Assembly (NCBI GenBank): GCA_038237245.1
Contig: JBBRYY010000002.1
Coordinates: forward strand, 18,683-82,682
Direction of reading: 5' to 3'
From: FEN-1250 sp038237245
GTDB taxonomy: Bacteria > Gemmatimonadota > Gemmatimonadetes > Gemmatimonadales > Gemmatimonadaceae
Length of the DNA stretch: 64,000 nucleotides
The translations under genes and the position numbers were made by a program. Positions 7,012 through 15,363 of this stretch are shown one piece after another; within the stretch, counting starts at the first letter, position 1, and every line of letters begins with the position of its first letter. Under the pieces are notes generated by a model. That model ran no database searches and was not told where the DNA came from. It saw nothing but the letters and a program-made list of their open reading frames with translations.

Positions 7012-8286
7012 CTAGGGATGGAGCTGTCCGTCCAGCTCCGCGATGGTCGCGGTCGACGGCTTCCGCTCCTTCTGCAGCCTCGCCGCGACAGTCTCCGCCT
7101 GACTGAAGACGCGGATGAAGTTTTCTCCCGCCACTTTCCGCAGGTCGGCGTCCGACCATCCCCGACGCGCAAGCTCCGCCAGCAGATTCGGAAACTTCGA
7201 GACGTTCTCGAGCCCGGGGATCACATCGTCGATCCCATCGAAGTCGCTGCCGATCCCCACGTGATCGATCCCTGCTACGTCACGCACGTGCTCGATATGG
7301 TCCGCGACATCGGCGATCGACGCACGAACCGGCGGATTCGCCGCCTGCCACGCCGCCACCTCGTGCTGCGCCGCCGCCGTGTCCGCCTCGAACTTCGCCT
7401 TCGCATCGGAGCGCACCTTCTCCTCGGCCAAGTCGTGCGCGCGCGCCTTCGGTGACACGAATGTGTTGACGAACGGCACCATCACGATCCCGCCGTTCTT
7501 CGGTAGCCGCGCGAGAATCGAGTCGGGGACATCGCGCGGATGATCGACGAGCGCGCGCGCTCCCGAGTGCGAGAAGATTACCGGCGCGGCGCTCACATCG
7601 AGCGCTGCGCTCATCGTCCCGGGCGACACGTGCGCGAGGTCGACGAGCATGCCGAGCCGGTTCATCTCGCGCACGACTTCCTTTCCGAAGGGAGTGAGCC
7701 CACCGTGCTTCGCCGTATCGAGCGCGGCGTCGGCCCAGTCGAGCGTCACGTTGTGCGTGAGCGTCATGTAGCGAACGCCAAGCGCGTAGTACGCGCGGAG
7801 CGCGCCCAGCGAGTTCTCGATGGCGTGTCCGCCCTCCATGCCGAGGAAGGAGGCGACTTTTCCCTGGGCGAAATCGTAGCGGATGTCGGAAGCTCGGGTG
7901 GCGAAGGCGAGGCGCTCCGGATATTTCGCGATGAAGCGCCGCGCGATGTCGATCTCCTCGAGCTGCACGCGTGCGTAGCCCGAGTCCCTGATCTCTCCGG
8001 GGATGTAGACCGACCAGAATTGCGCCCCGACCATCCCCTCCTTCATGCGAGCGAGATCCGTGTGACCCGCTGTCGTCTTGCGAAGGTCGTACGCTTCGAC
8101 GTCACGCGGCCCCTGTTTGTCCTCGCGGATGCGCCACGCGAGATCGTTGTGGCCATCGACCAGCGGCGTCGAGCGCAGGATGCGCTTTGCGCGTGCGAGG
8201 TTGGTATCTGCAGCCTGGGCGGCCGCGTCGGCTGGCAGGAGGGAGGCGCAGACGAGCAGCATCGCGAACGCGAGGCGAATCAGCAT
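7012..8286 (-). CDS. Membrane dipeptidase (peptidase family M19), secreted
   Basis: 424 residues from the ATG at 8286. The start is followed by a clear signal peptide (hydrophobic Leu/Ala core, Ala-x-Ala cleavage near residue 22). It hydrolyses dipeptides using a dinuclear zinc centre. Metal-ligand motifs are visible: Asp-Gly-His-Asn-Asp near residue 43, Met-Glu-Gly-Gly-His, Leu-Ala-His-Val-Ser, Phe-Ser-His-Ser-Gly, and Gly-Ser-Asp-Phe-Asp-Gly near the C-terminus. Length fits the family. It is a stand-alone gene, probably scavenging peptides or D-amino-acid dipeptides in the periplasm. Confidence 0.94.
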   Translation of the reverse strand: MLIRLAFAMLLVCASLLPADAAAQAADTNLARAKRILRSTPLVDGHNDLAWRIREDKQGPRDVEAYDLRKTTAGHTDLARMKEGMVGAQFWSVYIPGEIRDSGYARVQLEEIDIARRFIAKYPERLAFATRASDIRYDFAQGKVASFLGMEGGHAIENSLGALRAYYALGVRYMTLTHNVTLDWADAALDTAKHGGLTPFGKEVVREMNRLGMLVDLAHVSPGTMSAALDVSAAPVIFSHSGARALVDHPRDVPDSILARLPKNGGIVMVPFVNTFVSPKARAHDLAEEKVRSDAKAKFEADTAAAQHEVAAWQAANPPVRASIADVADHIEHVRDVAGIDHVGIGSDFDGIDDVIPGLENVSKFPNLLAELARRGWSDADLRKVAGENFIRVFSQAETVAARLQKERKPSTATIAELDGQLHP

Positions 8287-8376
8287 GGGGCGGGAGCTCT
8301 GGGATGAGGGAAGAGTGGGGAATCGCTCGCACAATCTTGCATCGGAAGCGAGGATGTGCGAGCGGCATTCAGCAAC

Positions 8377-8406
8377 GGTGCGGTGCGGTGCGGCGCGGTG
8401 CGGTGC
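8377..8406. repeat. Pentanucleotide tandem repeat upstream of the GNAT gene
   Basis: Six consecutive 5-bp units of GGTGC (the fourth is GGCGC) lie 36 bp before the acetyltransferase start and between it and the divergent dipeptidase gene. Such tracts can change length by slippage and alter promoter spacing. Confidence 0.7.
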
Positions 8407-8441
8407 CTTGCCCGTGCGTGGAGCGCGCGATAGCCTGTGCA

Positions 8442-8978
8442 ATGACCATTCTCGAAACCGACCGTCTCGTGCTGCGCCCCCTCGCCCTCGACGATCTCGA
8501 GTGGTTCTCCGCGCTTCGCGGTGATCCCGACGTGATGCGCTACATCGGCACTCAGGGGCCGCTCACTCCAGAACAGTCGGTAGCGAAGCTCGACAAGTAC
8601 CTGAAGTGCTGGGCCGACAATGGCCTGGGGATGTTCGGCATCCGATGGGGCGATGAACCGGTCGGATGGGGCGGGCTGCAGCCATTGGAGAACATCGGCG
8701 AGATCGAGGTCGGTTATGCCTTCGGGAAAAAGTCCTGGGGGCTCGGGCTCGCCACCGAGACCGCGCGCGCCGTGGTCGCGTGGGGATTCCTGGAAAAGCA
8801 GCTCGACCGGATCGTTGCGGTCGCGTCGCCGGAGAACTCGGCCTCACGGCGAGTCATGGACAAGCTCGGCATGACGTACGAGGGGCTGAAATTTCGCTAT
8901 GGAACGGAGTGCGCCTATCACTCACTGACGCGGGCCGACTTCGCGGCGAACGAGGCGAGGCGCAACCGCGCAGAGTAA
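8442..8978 (+). CDS. GNAT-family N-acetyltransferase (RimJ/RimL type)
   Basis: 178 residues from the ATG at 8442. It opens with the family's Thr-Glu-x-Leu-x-Leu-Arg-Pro-style strand (Leu-Glu-Thr-Asp-Arg-Leu-Val-Leu-Arg). It contains the Tyr-Ala-Phe-Gly-Lys-Lys-Ser-Trp-Gly-Leu-Gly-Leu-Ala-Thr-Glu acetyl-CoA loop and the Val-Ala-Ser-Pro-Glu-Asn-Ser-Ala-Ser-Arg-Arg-Val-Met-Asp-Lys-Leu-Gly motif. These enzymes acetylate protein N-termini, amino acids or antibiotics; the substrate here is unknown. It is divergent from the M19 peptidase and apparently monocistronic. Confidence 0.92.
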   Translation: MTILETDRLVLRPLALDDLEWFSALRGDPDVMRYIGTQGPLTPEQSVAKLDKYLKCWADNGLGMFGIRWGDEPVGWGGLQPLENIGEIEVGYAFGKKSWGLGLATETARAVVAWGFLEKQLDRIVAVASPENSASRRVMDKLGMTYEGLKFRYGTECAYHSLTRADFAANEARRNRAE

Positions 8979-9005
8979 TGGCCGCCGCGCGACGAACGAC
9001 ACCGA

Positions 9006-9314
9006 TCAACGCTCCGACTGGTCCGCGCACTGATGCCGCCGCACAGCCGCCACCGCAGGGCATTCGCGCCCATGCTCGCAATACCAGCCGTGCCGGTCGT
9101 GGAAGACCATGTGCACTCGAGGGGTGTCCTCAGGCAGGTCATCGACACGAAAGAGTTGCATCACCGTGGTGCTTTCGCCGCACCGGCTCTGCGGATCAAG
9201 ACTGCGAACGCGGAGGAGCTCAGCGGGCTCGCGGCGGGAGCCTGGCTCCCGCACGGTGCCCCGAATCATGGCCGGAAATCGGTTGAGGTGTTGCATACTA
9301 AACTCTTTCGCCAT
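9006..9314 (-). CDS. Small conserved hypothetical protein
   Basis: 102 residues from the ATG at 9314; an internal ATG at 9296, with AAAGAG six bases upstream, is an alternative start. The C-terminal part is Cys/His/aromatic rich (Phe-His-Asp-Arg-His-Gly-Trp-Tyr-Cys-Glu-His-Gly-Arg-Glu-Cys-Pro-Ala-Val), which could bind a metal. No family is recognised. It faces the GNAT gene and overlaps the candidate promoter of the dap operon on the other strand. Coding character is moderate; it could still be spurious. Confidence 0.5.
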   Translation of the reverse strand: MAKEFSMQHLNRFPAMIRGTVREPGSRREPAELLRVRSLDPQSRCGESTTVMQLFRVDDLPEDTPRVHMVFHDRHGWYCEHGRECPAVAAVRRHQCADQSER

Positions 9315-9319
9315 AGGAT
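9291..9319 (+). promoter_or_regulatory. Candidate promoter for the dapE operon
   Basis: TTGCAT at 9291-9296 and TAGGAT at 9314-9319 with exactly 17 bp between them. It would give a leader of roughly 195 bases before dapE. It is the only good -35/-10 pair seen between the GNAT gene and dapE, but it overlaps the start of the small leftward gene, so a role there cannot be excluded. Confidence 0.45.
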
Positions 9320-9521
9320 TTAACCAACTGTGAGATGCCGGTGCGATGCGTTACGAGGCGATTCCGCGATTCGGTACTTGTTCGGTAGTGTCAGATTACG
9401 GCTGATAGCCTCCTTCGTCAACGCCTCTCCGCGTCCCCGGCGCGTCGTTCGAAACAACTCGCCCGCGATCCGACCACAGCTCATGTTGTCTCACAGTCTC
9501 GGTCGCTGATACGTTGACTTG

Positions 9522-10517
9522 ATGCACGACGTCGTCTCCCTCGCCGAAGACCTCATCAGGCGACCGTCGATTACAGGCGCCGAGTTGCCAGCCGTCGAGT
9601 TTGCTGCAACCTGGCTTCGGGAGCGCGACTGGACCGTCACGCTCCAGCAACTCTCGCCCACTCGCGCCAACATCTGGGCATCACACGGACTCGGCTCCGT
9701 CACCCTTTCGACGCATCTAGACACCGTTCCACCCTTCATCTTGCCGGGGCGATCGGGAAACCGACTCACCGGACGCGGCGCCTGCGACGCCAAGGGGATC
9801 GCGGCCGCGATGATGGTCGCCGCCCAAACGATGGCCGACGAGGGGGAGAAGCGCGTCGACCTGCTCTTGCTGGTGGGCGAGGAAAAGAGCTCCGACGGCG
9901 CCCGTGCCGCGAATCTCCTCCCCGCCACCAGCCGCTTTCTCATCAACGGCGAGCCAACCGAGGGTCGACTCGCCTCCGGCGCGAAGGGCTCGATGCTCGT
10001 GACCGTCCGCACCCGCGGCCGCGCGGCGCACTCCGCCTATCCCGAGCTTGGCGATTCGGCGCTCACCCCGATGCTCGCGCTCCTCGCGACACTCGACGAG
10101 CTCGATCTTCCCGAGAACCCTCGTCTCGGTCGCACCACCATCAACGTCGGCACACTCGTCGCCGGCCGCGAGGCGAACATCGTTCCCGACGCGGCGGTCG
10201 CGCAGCTGATGGTACGCCTGGTGGGTGATCCCGCGCAGGTGCGCGAGATCCTCGAGCGCTGGGCGTACGGCCGCGCGGAGCTGGAATTCGCGCCGCACAT
10301 CCCCGCCATGCACTTCCACACGCTCGCCGGCTTCGAAAGCGGGCCCGTCTCGTACACGAGCGATATCCCACTTCTCGATCGCTGGGGCACGCCGCTCCTC
10401 TTCGGCCCCGGGTCGATTCACGTCGCCCACACGCCAGACGAGTTCATCGACATCGACGAGCTTCGCGCAGCCGTCGGCAGCTACGTGCGTCTCGTGCGTA
10501 CATTACTCGCCTCATGA
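9522..10517 (+). CDS. dapE: Succinyl-diaminopimelate desuccinylase (M20 family)
   Basis: 331 residues from the ATG at 9522 (a TTG directly before it is in frame). It is a zinc amidohydrolase with ligand motifs Ser-Thr-His-Leu-Asp-Thr-Val-Pro, Gly-Arg-Gly-Ala-Cys-Asp-Ala-Lys-Gly, Gly-Glu-Glu, Asn-Gly-Glu-Pro-Thr-Glu and a C-terminal Val-Ala-His-Thr-Pro-Asp-Glu. M20 enzymes include DapE, ArgE and LysK, which are hard to separate by sequence. The assignment to dapE rests on the overlapping downstream genes asd and dapD, which make the same pathway. It releases LL-diaminopimelate for lysine and peptidoglycan. Confidence 0.82.
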   Translation: MHDVVSLAEDLIRRPSITGAELPAVEFAATWLRERDWTVTLQQLSPTRANIWASHGLGSVTLSTHLDTVPPFILPGRSGNRLTGRGACDAKGIAAAMMVAAQTMADEGEKRVDLLLLVGEEKSSDGARAANLLPATSRFLINGEPTEGRLASGAKGSMLVTVRTRGRAAHSAYPELGDSALTPMLALLATLDELDLPENPRLGRTTINVGTLVAGREANIVPDAAVAQLMVRLVGDPAQVREILERWAYGRAELEFAPHIPAMHFHTLAGFESGPVSYTSDIPLLDRWGTPLLFGPGSIHVAHTPDEFIDIDELRAAVGSYVRLVRTLLAS

Positions 10518-11584
10518 CAGCTGCTCCCACTCGCAGAATTCCCGTCGGCGTGCTCGGCGCTACCGGCGCCGTCGGCCAGACGTTCATCCGCCTCCTCGCC
10601 GACCATCCATGGTTCGAGGTGACGGCCGTCGCCGCATCGGAGCGATCGGCGGGGAAGAAGTATCGCGACGCCGCGCACTGGCTCGGCGGAGAGATGCCCG
10701 AGAGCGTCGCCAACCTCATCGTCACCACGTGCGATCCGGCGCGGGTCGGCACGCCGATCGTGTTCTCCGCGCTCGACTCCGATGTCGCCGGCGAGGTCGA
10801 GGCCGACTTCGCGCGCAACGGTCGGCTCGTACTGAGCAACGCGCGCAACTACCGCATGGATGCGGACGTGCCGCTCGTCATCGCCGAGGTGAATCCCGAG
10901 CATCTCGGACTCATCCCCGTTCAGCGCGCCGCGCGCGGATGGACCGGTGCGATCGTCACGAACTCCAACTGTTCGACGATGGTCATCGCCCTCGCGCTTG
11001 CGCCGCTGGAACAGGCGTTCGGCATCGAGCAGCTCTTCGTCACCACCATGCAGGCACTCTCCGGCGCCGGCTATCCCGGCGTACCATCGCTCGACATCCT
11101 CGGCAACGTCATCCCCTTCATCGGCGGAGGCGAAGAGGAGAAGATCGAGTCTGAGCCACGCAAGATCCTCGGTACCTTCCAGAAGAACGCCATCACCCCC
11201 GCGCGCATGCGCGTGAGCGCGCAGGTGAATCGCGTCGCCGTGGAGCACGGACACACTGCATGCATGTCGGTGAAGCTCGCGTCGCGTGCGACTCCCGAGA
11301 TGGCGATGGAGGCGCTCCGCTCGTGGAAGGGTGCGATCGCCGGGCTGGGATTACCGAGCGCGCCGGAGCATCCCGTGATCGTCACGTTGGAGCGCGATCG
11401 GCCGCAGCCGCGCCGCGACGTCAACGCGGGGAATGGCATGTCCGTCGTCGTCGGCCGCGTGCGCACCGACCCGCTGCTCGACCTTCGACTCGTCGCGATG
11501 GGGCACAATACCATCCGCGGCGCGGCCGGCGCGTCGGTGCTCAACGCTGAGCTGATGTACGCGCGCGGTTTCATCGAGGCGTGA
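10514..11584 (+). CDS. asd: Aspartate-semialdehyde dehydrogenase
   Basis: 356 residues; the start overlaps the dapE stop by 4 bp. It reduces aspartyl phosphate with NADPH to aspartate semialdehyde, the branch point to lysine/DAP, threonine and methionine. Visible are the Rossmann motif Gly-Ala-Thr-Gly-Ala-Val-Gly, the catalytic Asn-Ser-Asn-Cys-Ser-Thr motif, and a Gln-Ala-Leu-Ser-Gly-Ala-Gly-Tyr-Pro-Gly segment. The acid-base His lies in Arg-Val-Ala-Val-Glu-His-Gly-His. The Ser-Gly-Ala-Gly-Tyr-Pro-Gly segment points to the archaeal/fungal-like branch of the family, not the E. coli type. Confidence 0.95.
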   Translation: MTAAPTRRIPVGVLGATGAVGQTFIRLLADHPWFEVTAVAASERSAGKKYRDAAHWLGGEMPESVANLIVTTCDPARVGTPIVFSALDSDVAGEVEADFARNGRLVLSNARNYRMDADVPLVIAEVNPEHLGLIPVQRAARGWTGAIVTNSNCSTMVIALALAPLEQAFGIEQLFVTTMQALSGAGYPGVPSLDILGNVIPFIGGGEEEKIESEPRKILGTFQKNAITPARMRVSAQVNRVAVEHGHTACMSVKLASRATPEMAMEALRSWKGAIAGLGLPSAPEHPVIVTLERDRPQPRRDVNAGNGMSVVVGRVRTDPLLDLRLVAMGHNTIRGAAGASVLNAELMYARGFIEA

Positions 11585-12456
11585 TGACGCACGCCGCTGT
11601 ATCGCTCGACGAGGTGCGTACGCGCATCGAGCACGCCTCTACGGCATCGGCGGCCGGCGGCGCCTTCGACCGTGTAGACGCAAGGGCTGCCGTGGTCGAG
11701 CTGCTCGACGCGCTCGAGCGTGGCGACGTACGCTCGGCCGTGCGCTCCGTGAGCGGCCGGTGGGAGGCGGTAACGTGGGTCAAGGCGGGGATCATGCTCG
11801 CCTATCGTGTGAGCGATCTCGTGGAGATGGGGCGCGTGGATGAGAGCTCCTTCCGTTTCTTCGATCGTGATTTCTTCGTGCATCGCGAGTTCACCGTGTC
11901 CGACAACATCCGCATCGTGCCAGGCGGGTCGATCATCCGTCGCGGTGCCTGCGTCGCGCCCGGCGTGATCTGCATGCCGCCGATGCTCATCAACATCGGC
12001 TCGCACGTCGGCACCGGAACCACGGTCGACTCCCACGCGCTCGTCGGGTCGTGCGCACAGGTGGGGGAGCGCGTGCATCTCAGCGCGGCGGCGCAGCTCG
12101 GTGGTGTGCTCGAGCCGGCGAACGCCGCGCCCGTGGTGATCGAGGACGATGTCTTCATCGGCGGCAATTGCGGCATCTACGAAGGCACCGTGGTGCGCCG
12201 GCGAGCGGTGATCGCCACGGGCGTGATCCTCACGCGAGGAACTCCGGTATATGATCTCGTGCGCGAGACGGTGCATCGGGCGGAGAATGGCGCGCCGCTC
12301 GAGATCCCCGAGGGCGCGGTCGTGGTGCCGGGCACGCGGCCCATCACCGCCGGGTGGGGCGCCGAGCAGCATCTCGCATTGCAGACGCCGATCATCGTGA
12401 AGTATCGCGACGAGAATACGGATGCGGCGATCGCACTCGAGCCGCGACTGCGATGA
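11584..12456 (+). CDS. dapD: Tetrahydrodipicolinate N-succinyltransferase
   Basis: 290 residues from the ATG at 11584, overlapping the asd stop by one base; a GTG three bases earlier is in frame. It transfers succinate from succinyl-CoA to tetrahydrodipicolinate. The C-terminal half is a left-handed beta-helix built of hexapeptide repeats (Pro-Gly-Gly-Ser-Ile-Ile-Arg-Arg-Gly-Ala, Asn-Ile-Gly-Ser-His-Val-Gly-Thr-Gly-Thr-Thr-Val-Asp, Glu-Asp-Asp-Val-Phe-Ile-Gly-Gly-Asn). Together with DapE it shows that this organism uses the succinylase branch of DAP synthesis. Confidence 0.95.
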   Translation: MTHAAVSLDEVRTRIEHASTASAAGGAFDRVDARAAVVELLDALERGDVRSAVRSVSGRWEAVTWVKAGIMLAYRVSDLVEMGRVDESSFRFFDRDFFVHREFTVSDNIRIVPGGSIIRRGACVAPGVICMPPMLINIGSHVGTGTTVDSHALVGSCAQVGERVHLSAAAQLGGVLEPANAAPVVIEDDVFIGGNCGIYEGTVVRRRAVIATGVILTRGTPVYDLVRETVHRAENGAPLEIPEGAVVVPGTRPITAGWGAEQHLALQTPIIVKYRDENTDAAIALEPRLR

Positions 12457-13289
12457 AGGAGCCGAACGTCGCGGTGATTGGGCTCGGCTGCATCGGTGGC
12501 TCCTTCGCGAAGGCGCTGACGGCGAAGGGCGCATGCATTCGCGGCTGGAGCACGTCCGCCGACGACAATGCGATGGCTCGCGCGCTCGGCATCGACGTCC
12601 CGGATGTCTCGCTCGAACAGTCCGTATCCGACGCAACGCTCGTCATCATCGCGGTCCCGGTGCAGGCGATCGCCGAAGTGGCGGGCACCGTGCTGCGCGG
12701 TGTACCGGCGGACGCCGTCATCACGCATTGCGGCGGAGTGCAATCGCGCTCCTCGCTGCAGCTCGACGAAGCGACGTACGCGCGCGTGATCGGTGCGCAT
12801 CCACTCGCCGGCTCGCACGACTCCGGCTTCGCTGCCGCGCGCGCCGATCTCTTCCACGCGTGCACCGTCAGCATTGAGTCGCGCCGCACGGATAGCCAGC
12901 AGAATGTGCTCGCCTGGCTCTGGGCAGGAGTGGACGCCGCGCGACTCGAGTATCGCGCTGCCGAGGCGCACGATGCGATGATGGCGTGGATCAGCCACCT
13001 GCCGCAGCTCGCGTCGATCGCGCTCGCAGCGACCTTCGCGGCCGAGCACATCGATCCGGAAAGCGTCGGCCCGGGGGCGCGCGACACCACGCGCCTCGCC
13101 GCGAGCGCGTTCGAGCAGTGGTCCTCGCTCGTCCGGGCGCAGCCCGCGGTGCTGGATGCCGCGCTGGCGACGCTCGAGAGTACCGTGAGTGACCTTCGCG
13201 AGGCGCTCACGCACGAGGATCAGCGCGCACTCCGGAAGATCTGGGATGCCGCGCGCGACTGGCGCAGCAGCGTGGAGCCTCTCTCGTGA
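12453..13289 (+). CDS. tyrA: Prephenate dehydrogenase
   Basis: 278 residues; the ATG at 12453 overlaps the dapD stop by 4 bp. It oxidises prephenate to 4-hydroxyphenylpyruvate for tyrosine. The N-terminus has the nucleotide-binding Ile-Gly-Leu-Gly-Cys-Ile-Gly-Gly-Ser. The substrate-site motif Gly-Ala-His-Pro-Leu-Ala-Gly-Ser is present near residue 114. An unusual His-Cys-Gly-Gly-Val-Gln-Ser-Arg replaces the common Asp-Val-Gly-Ser-Val-Lys loop. The residue after the first strand does not settle NAD versus NADP or prephenate versus arogenate preference. No ACT domain is present, so no tyrosine feedback domain is visible. Confidence 0.88.
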   Translation: MKEPNVAVIGLGCIGGSFAKALTAKGACIRGWSTSADDNAMARALGIDVPDVSLEQSVSDATLVIIAVPVQAIAEVAGTVLRGVPADAVITHCGGVQSRSSLQLDEATYARVIGAHPLAGSHDSGFAAARADLFHACTVSIESRRTDSQQNVLAWLWAGVDAARLEYRAAEAHDAMMAWISHLPQLASIALAATFAAEHIDPESVGPGARDTTRLAASAFEQWSSLVRAQPAVLDAALATLESTVSDLREALTHEDQRALRKIWDAARDWRSSVEPLS

Positions 13290-14575
13290 GCAAGGCTCCG
13301 CTCGAGATCCGCGTGCCCGGCGACAAGTCGCTTTCCCATCGCGCGCTGATCTTCGCCGCACTCGCCAACGGCCGGTCGCGCATCCGCGACATCCTCCTCT
13401 CGGCCGACGTCCACAGCACGGCTGGCGTGCTCCATGCGCTCGGCGTCGCCGTACCGACGCTCGGCAACGATATCACGATCGATGGGCGCGGGGCACGCGC
13501 GCTGATCGAGCCGAGCAGCGATTTGGACTGCGGCAACAGCGGTACGACGACGCGGCTCATGGCCGGCGTCGCCGCGGGGCTCGACTTCAGAACGCGCTTC
13601 ATTGGAGATGCGAGTCTCAGCCGCCGGCCCATGAGGCGCGTCGCGACGCCGCTGATCGCGATGGGCGCGCGCGTAGAGCTCGAGTCGGGCGACGGGCTGC
13701 CGATGGTCATCCACGGGGGCACGCTGCGGTCGATCCGGTGGACGTCGGAGACCGCGAGCGCACAAATCAAGAGTGCGATCCTGCTCGCGGGAGTCGTCGG
13801 TGGCGTTGAGGTGGAAGTAACCGAGCCGTCGCGCTCGCGCAATCACACCGAGCGCATGCTGCGCGCGCTCGGAGCGAACGTCGACGTGGATGTCGTTTCT
13901 GCGGGCACACGAGTCCGCGTGTCGCTCGTGGGCGAGCTCGCGCCACTCGACATCGTGGTGCCCGCAGACCCGTCGTCCGCCTCCTTTCTCATTGCGCTCG
14001 CCGTGCTCTCGCACTCGGCGCAAATCGTGGTGCCGAACGTCTGTCTCAATCCCACTCGCACAGGATTTTTTGATGCGCTACGATCAATGGGCGCCGACGT
14101 TCGCATCGAGGAAGGAGAGGAGCAGGGAGGTGAGCGCACCGGAAGCATTTTCGGTTCGCACTCTTCGCTTCGCGGATTGACGGTTGGAGGAGATCAGGTG
14201 CCCTCGATGATCGACGAGCTTCCATTGCTCGCCTGCGTCGGCGCGCGCGCGCGCGGTGCAACGATCATCAGCGGAGCGCAGGAGCTGCGCGTGAAGGAGA
14301 GTGACCGCATCGCCACCGTGGTCTCGAATCTGCGCGCGATCGGCGCGTCGGCCGAGGAGCGCCCCGATGGACTCGTCGTGGAGGGGAGCGAGATACCCTT
14401 GCGCGGGCGCGTCGTGACGCACGGCGATCATCGCATCGCGATGGCCTTCGGCATCCTCGGCGCGCTCCCGGGGAACGAGATCGAGATCGATGACCCGGCA
14501 TGTGTGGCAGTGTCCTATCCGGACTTCTGGGACGATCTCGCGCGCGCGACGAGAACCTTCACGGCGAAGAGCTGA
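13286..14575 (+). CDS. aroA: 3-phosphoshikimate 1-carboxyvinyltransferase (EPSP synthase)
   Basis: 429 residues, GTG start overlapping the tyrA stop by 4 bp. It joins phosphoenolpyruvate to shikimate-3-phosphate, the sixth step of the shikimate pathway. Motifs seen: Val-Pro-Gly-Asp-Lys-Ser-Leu-Ser-His-Arg at residue 9, Leu-Asp-Cys-Gly-Asn-Ser-Gly-Thr-Thr-Thr-Arg-Leu-Met, Leu-Arg-Val-Lys-Glu-Ser-Asp-Arg and a C-terminal Thr-His-Gly-Asp-His-Arg-Ile-Ala-Met. Position 86-87 Asn-Ser-Gly-Thr is the usual PEP/Ser region. The gene pairs with tyrA upstream and cmk downstream. Confidence 0.96.
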   Translation: MSKAPLEIRVPGDKSLSHRALIFAALANGRSRIRDILLSADVHSTAGVLHALGVAVPTLGNDITIDGRGARALIEPSSDLDCGNSGTTTRLMAGVAAGLDFRTRFIGDASLSRRPMRRVATPLIAMGARVELESGDGLPMVIHGGTLRSIRWTSETASAQIKSAILLAGVVGGVEVEVTEPSRSRNHTERMLRALGANVDVDVVSAGTRVRVSLVGELAPLDIVVPADPSSASFLIALAVLSHSAQIVVPNVCLNPTRTGFFDALRSMGADVRIEEGEEQGGERTGSIFGSHSSLRGLTVGGDQVPSMIDELPLLACVGARARGATIISGAQELRVKESDRIATVVSNLRAIGASAEERPDGLVVEGSEIPLRGRVVTHGDHRIAMAFGILGALPGNEIEIDDPACVAVSYPDFWDDLARATRTFTAKS

Positions 14576-15310
14576 ATGACGGCCCCGACCCCTCCGTCAT
14601 TGCCGCGGATTCGCGGCGCGCGCGGGTCGCTCGTCGTCGCGATCGATGGTCCTGCCGCATCGGGGAAGTCGTCGACGGCGCAGTGGGTGGCACAGCGTCT
14701 CGGCTTTCGTCATGTCGACTCGGGTGCGCTCTACCGCGCCGCGACGGCCGTCGCCATCGCGCGCACCAACGAGGAGTTCGACGAGGCGACCGTGCTCGGC
14801 GGCCTCGACGAGATCTCGCTGCACCCTGCGAAGCACTCGTTCACACCGGTGTGGCGGAGCGGCGAGATGGAGGAGCTCATCCGTGCGCCCGAGGTCACTC
14901 GGCACGTCTCTCGAGTAGCGCAGATGGGTGGTGTGCGCGACTGGGTCAATTCGCACGTCCGGATGGCGGCGGAGGGGTGCGATGTCGTGGTCGACGGGCG
15001 TGACATCGGGACCGTCGTCTTCCCGGACGCGGACCTCAAGGTCTTTCTCATCGCGGACCCGTGGGAGCGGGCGCGGCGGCGGCTCACCCAGCGGCACGGC
15101 CGAGGGCCGACCGACGCCGAGATCGCCGACGAGACGGAGCGGCTGGTGCAGCGAGACGCCCGCGATGCGACGCAGACCGTCCAGGCGAAGGACGCGATCC
15201 TGATCGACACCACCTATCTGACGCAGGCCGAGCAGGTCGAGCGGATCGTGTCGCTGGCGGAAATATTCCGCGGTGGCCGGGGAGCGGACGGGTCCGCGAC
15301 GCGCGGTTGA
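14576..15310 (+). CDS. cmk: Cytidylate kinase
   Basis: 244 residues; the ATG follows the aroA stop with no gap. It phosphorylates CMP and dCMP. The P-loop Gly-Pro-Ala-Ala-Ser-Gly-Lys-Ser-Ser lies at residue 25, followed by Asp-Ser-Gly-Ala-Leu-Tyr-Arg-Ala, Val-Val-Asp-Gly-Arg-Asp-Ile-Gly-Thr-Val-Val and Arg-Asp-Ala-Arg-Asp. The N-terminus carries ~20 extra residues before the first strand. The aroA-cmk-rpsA order is conserved in many bacteria; here rpsA has a separate promoter about 20 bp downstream. Confidence 0.95.
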   Translation: MTAPTPPSLPRIRGARGSLVVAIDGPAASGKSSTAQWVAQRLGFRHVDSGALYRAATAVAIARTNEEFDEATVLGGLDEISLHPAKHSFTPVWRSGEMEELIRAPEVTRHVSRVAQMGGVRDWVNSHVRMAAEGCDVVVDGRDIGTVVFPDADLKVFLIADPWERARRRLTQRHGRGPTDAEIADETERLVQRDARDATQTVQAKDAILIDTTYLTQAEQVERIVSLAEIFRGGRGADGSATRG

Positions 15311-15328
15311 GAAGCTACGGCCGGTCAG

Positions 15329-15357
15329 TTGCCATAAACACCCGTCGCTGATAGCTT
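15329..15357 (+). promoter_or_regulatory. rpsA promoter
   Basis: TTGCCA at 15329-15334 and TAGCTT at 15352-15357, spacer exactly 17 bp. The same layout precedes rplM, rpsO and mreB. The expected start is near 15364, giving a leader of about 140 bases before the rpsA ATG. Confidence 0.75.
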
Positions 15358-15363
15358 TACCGG

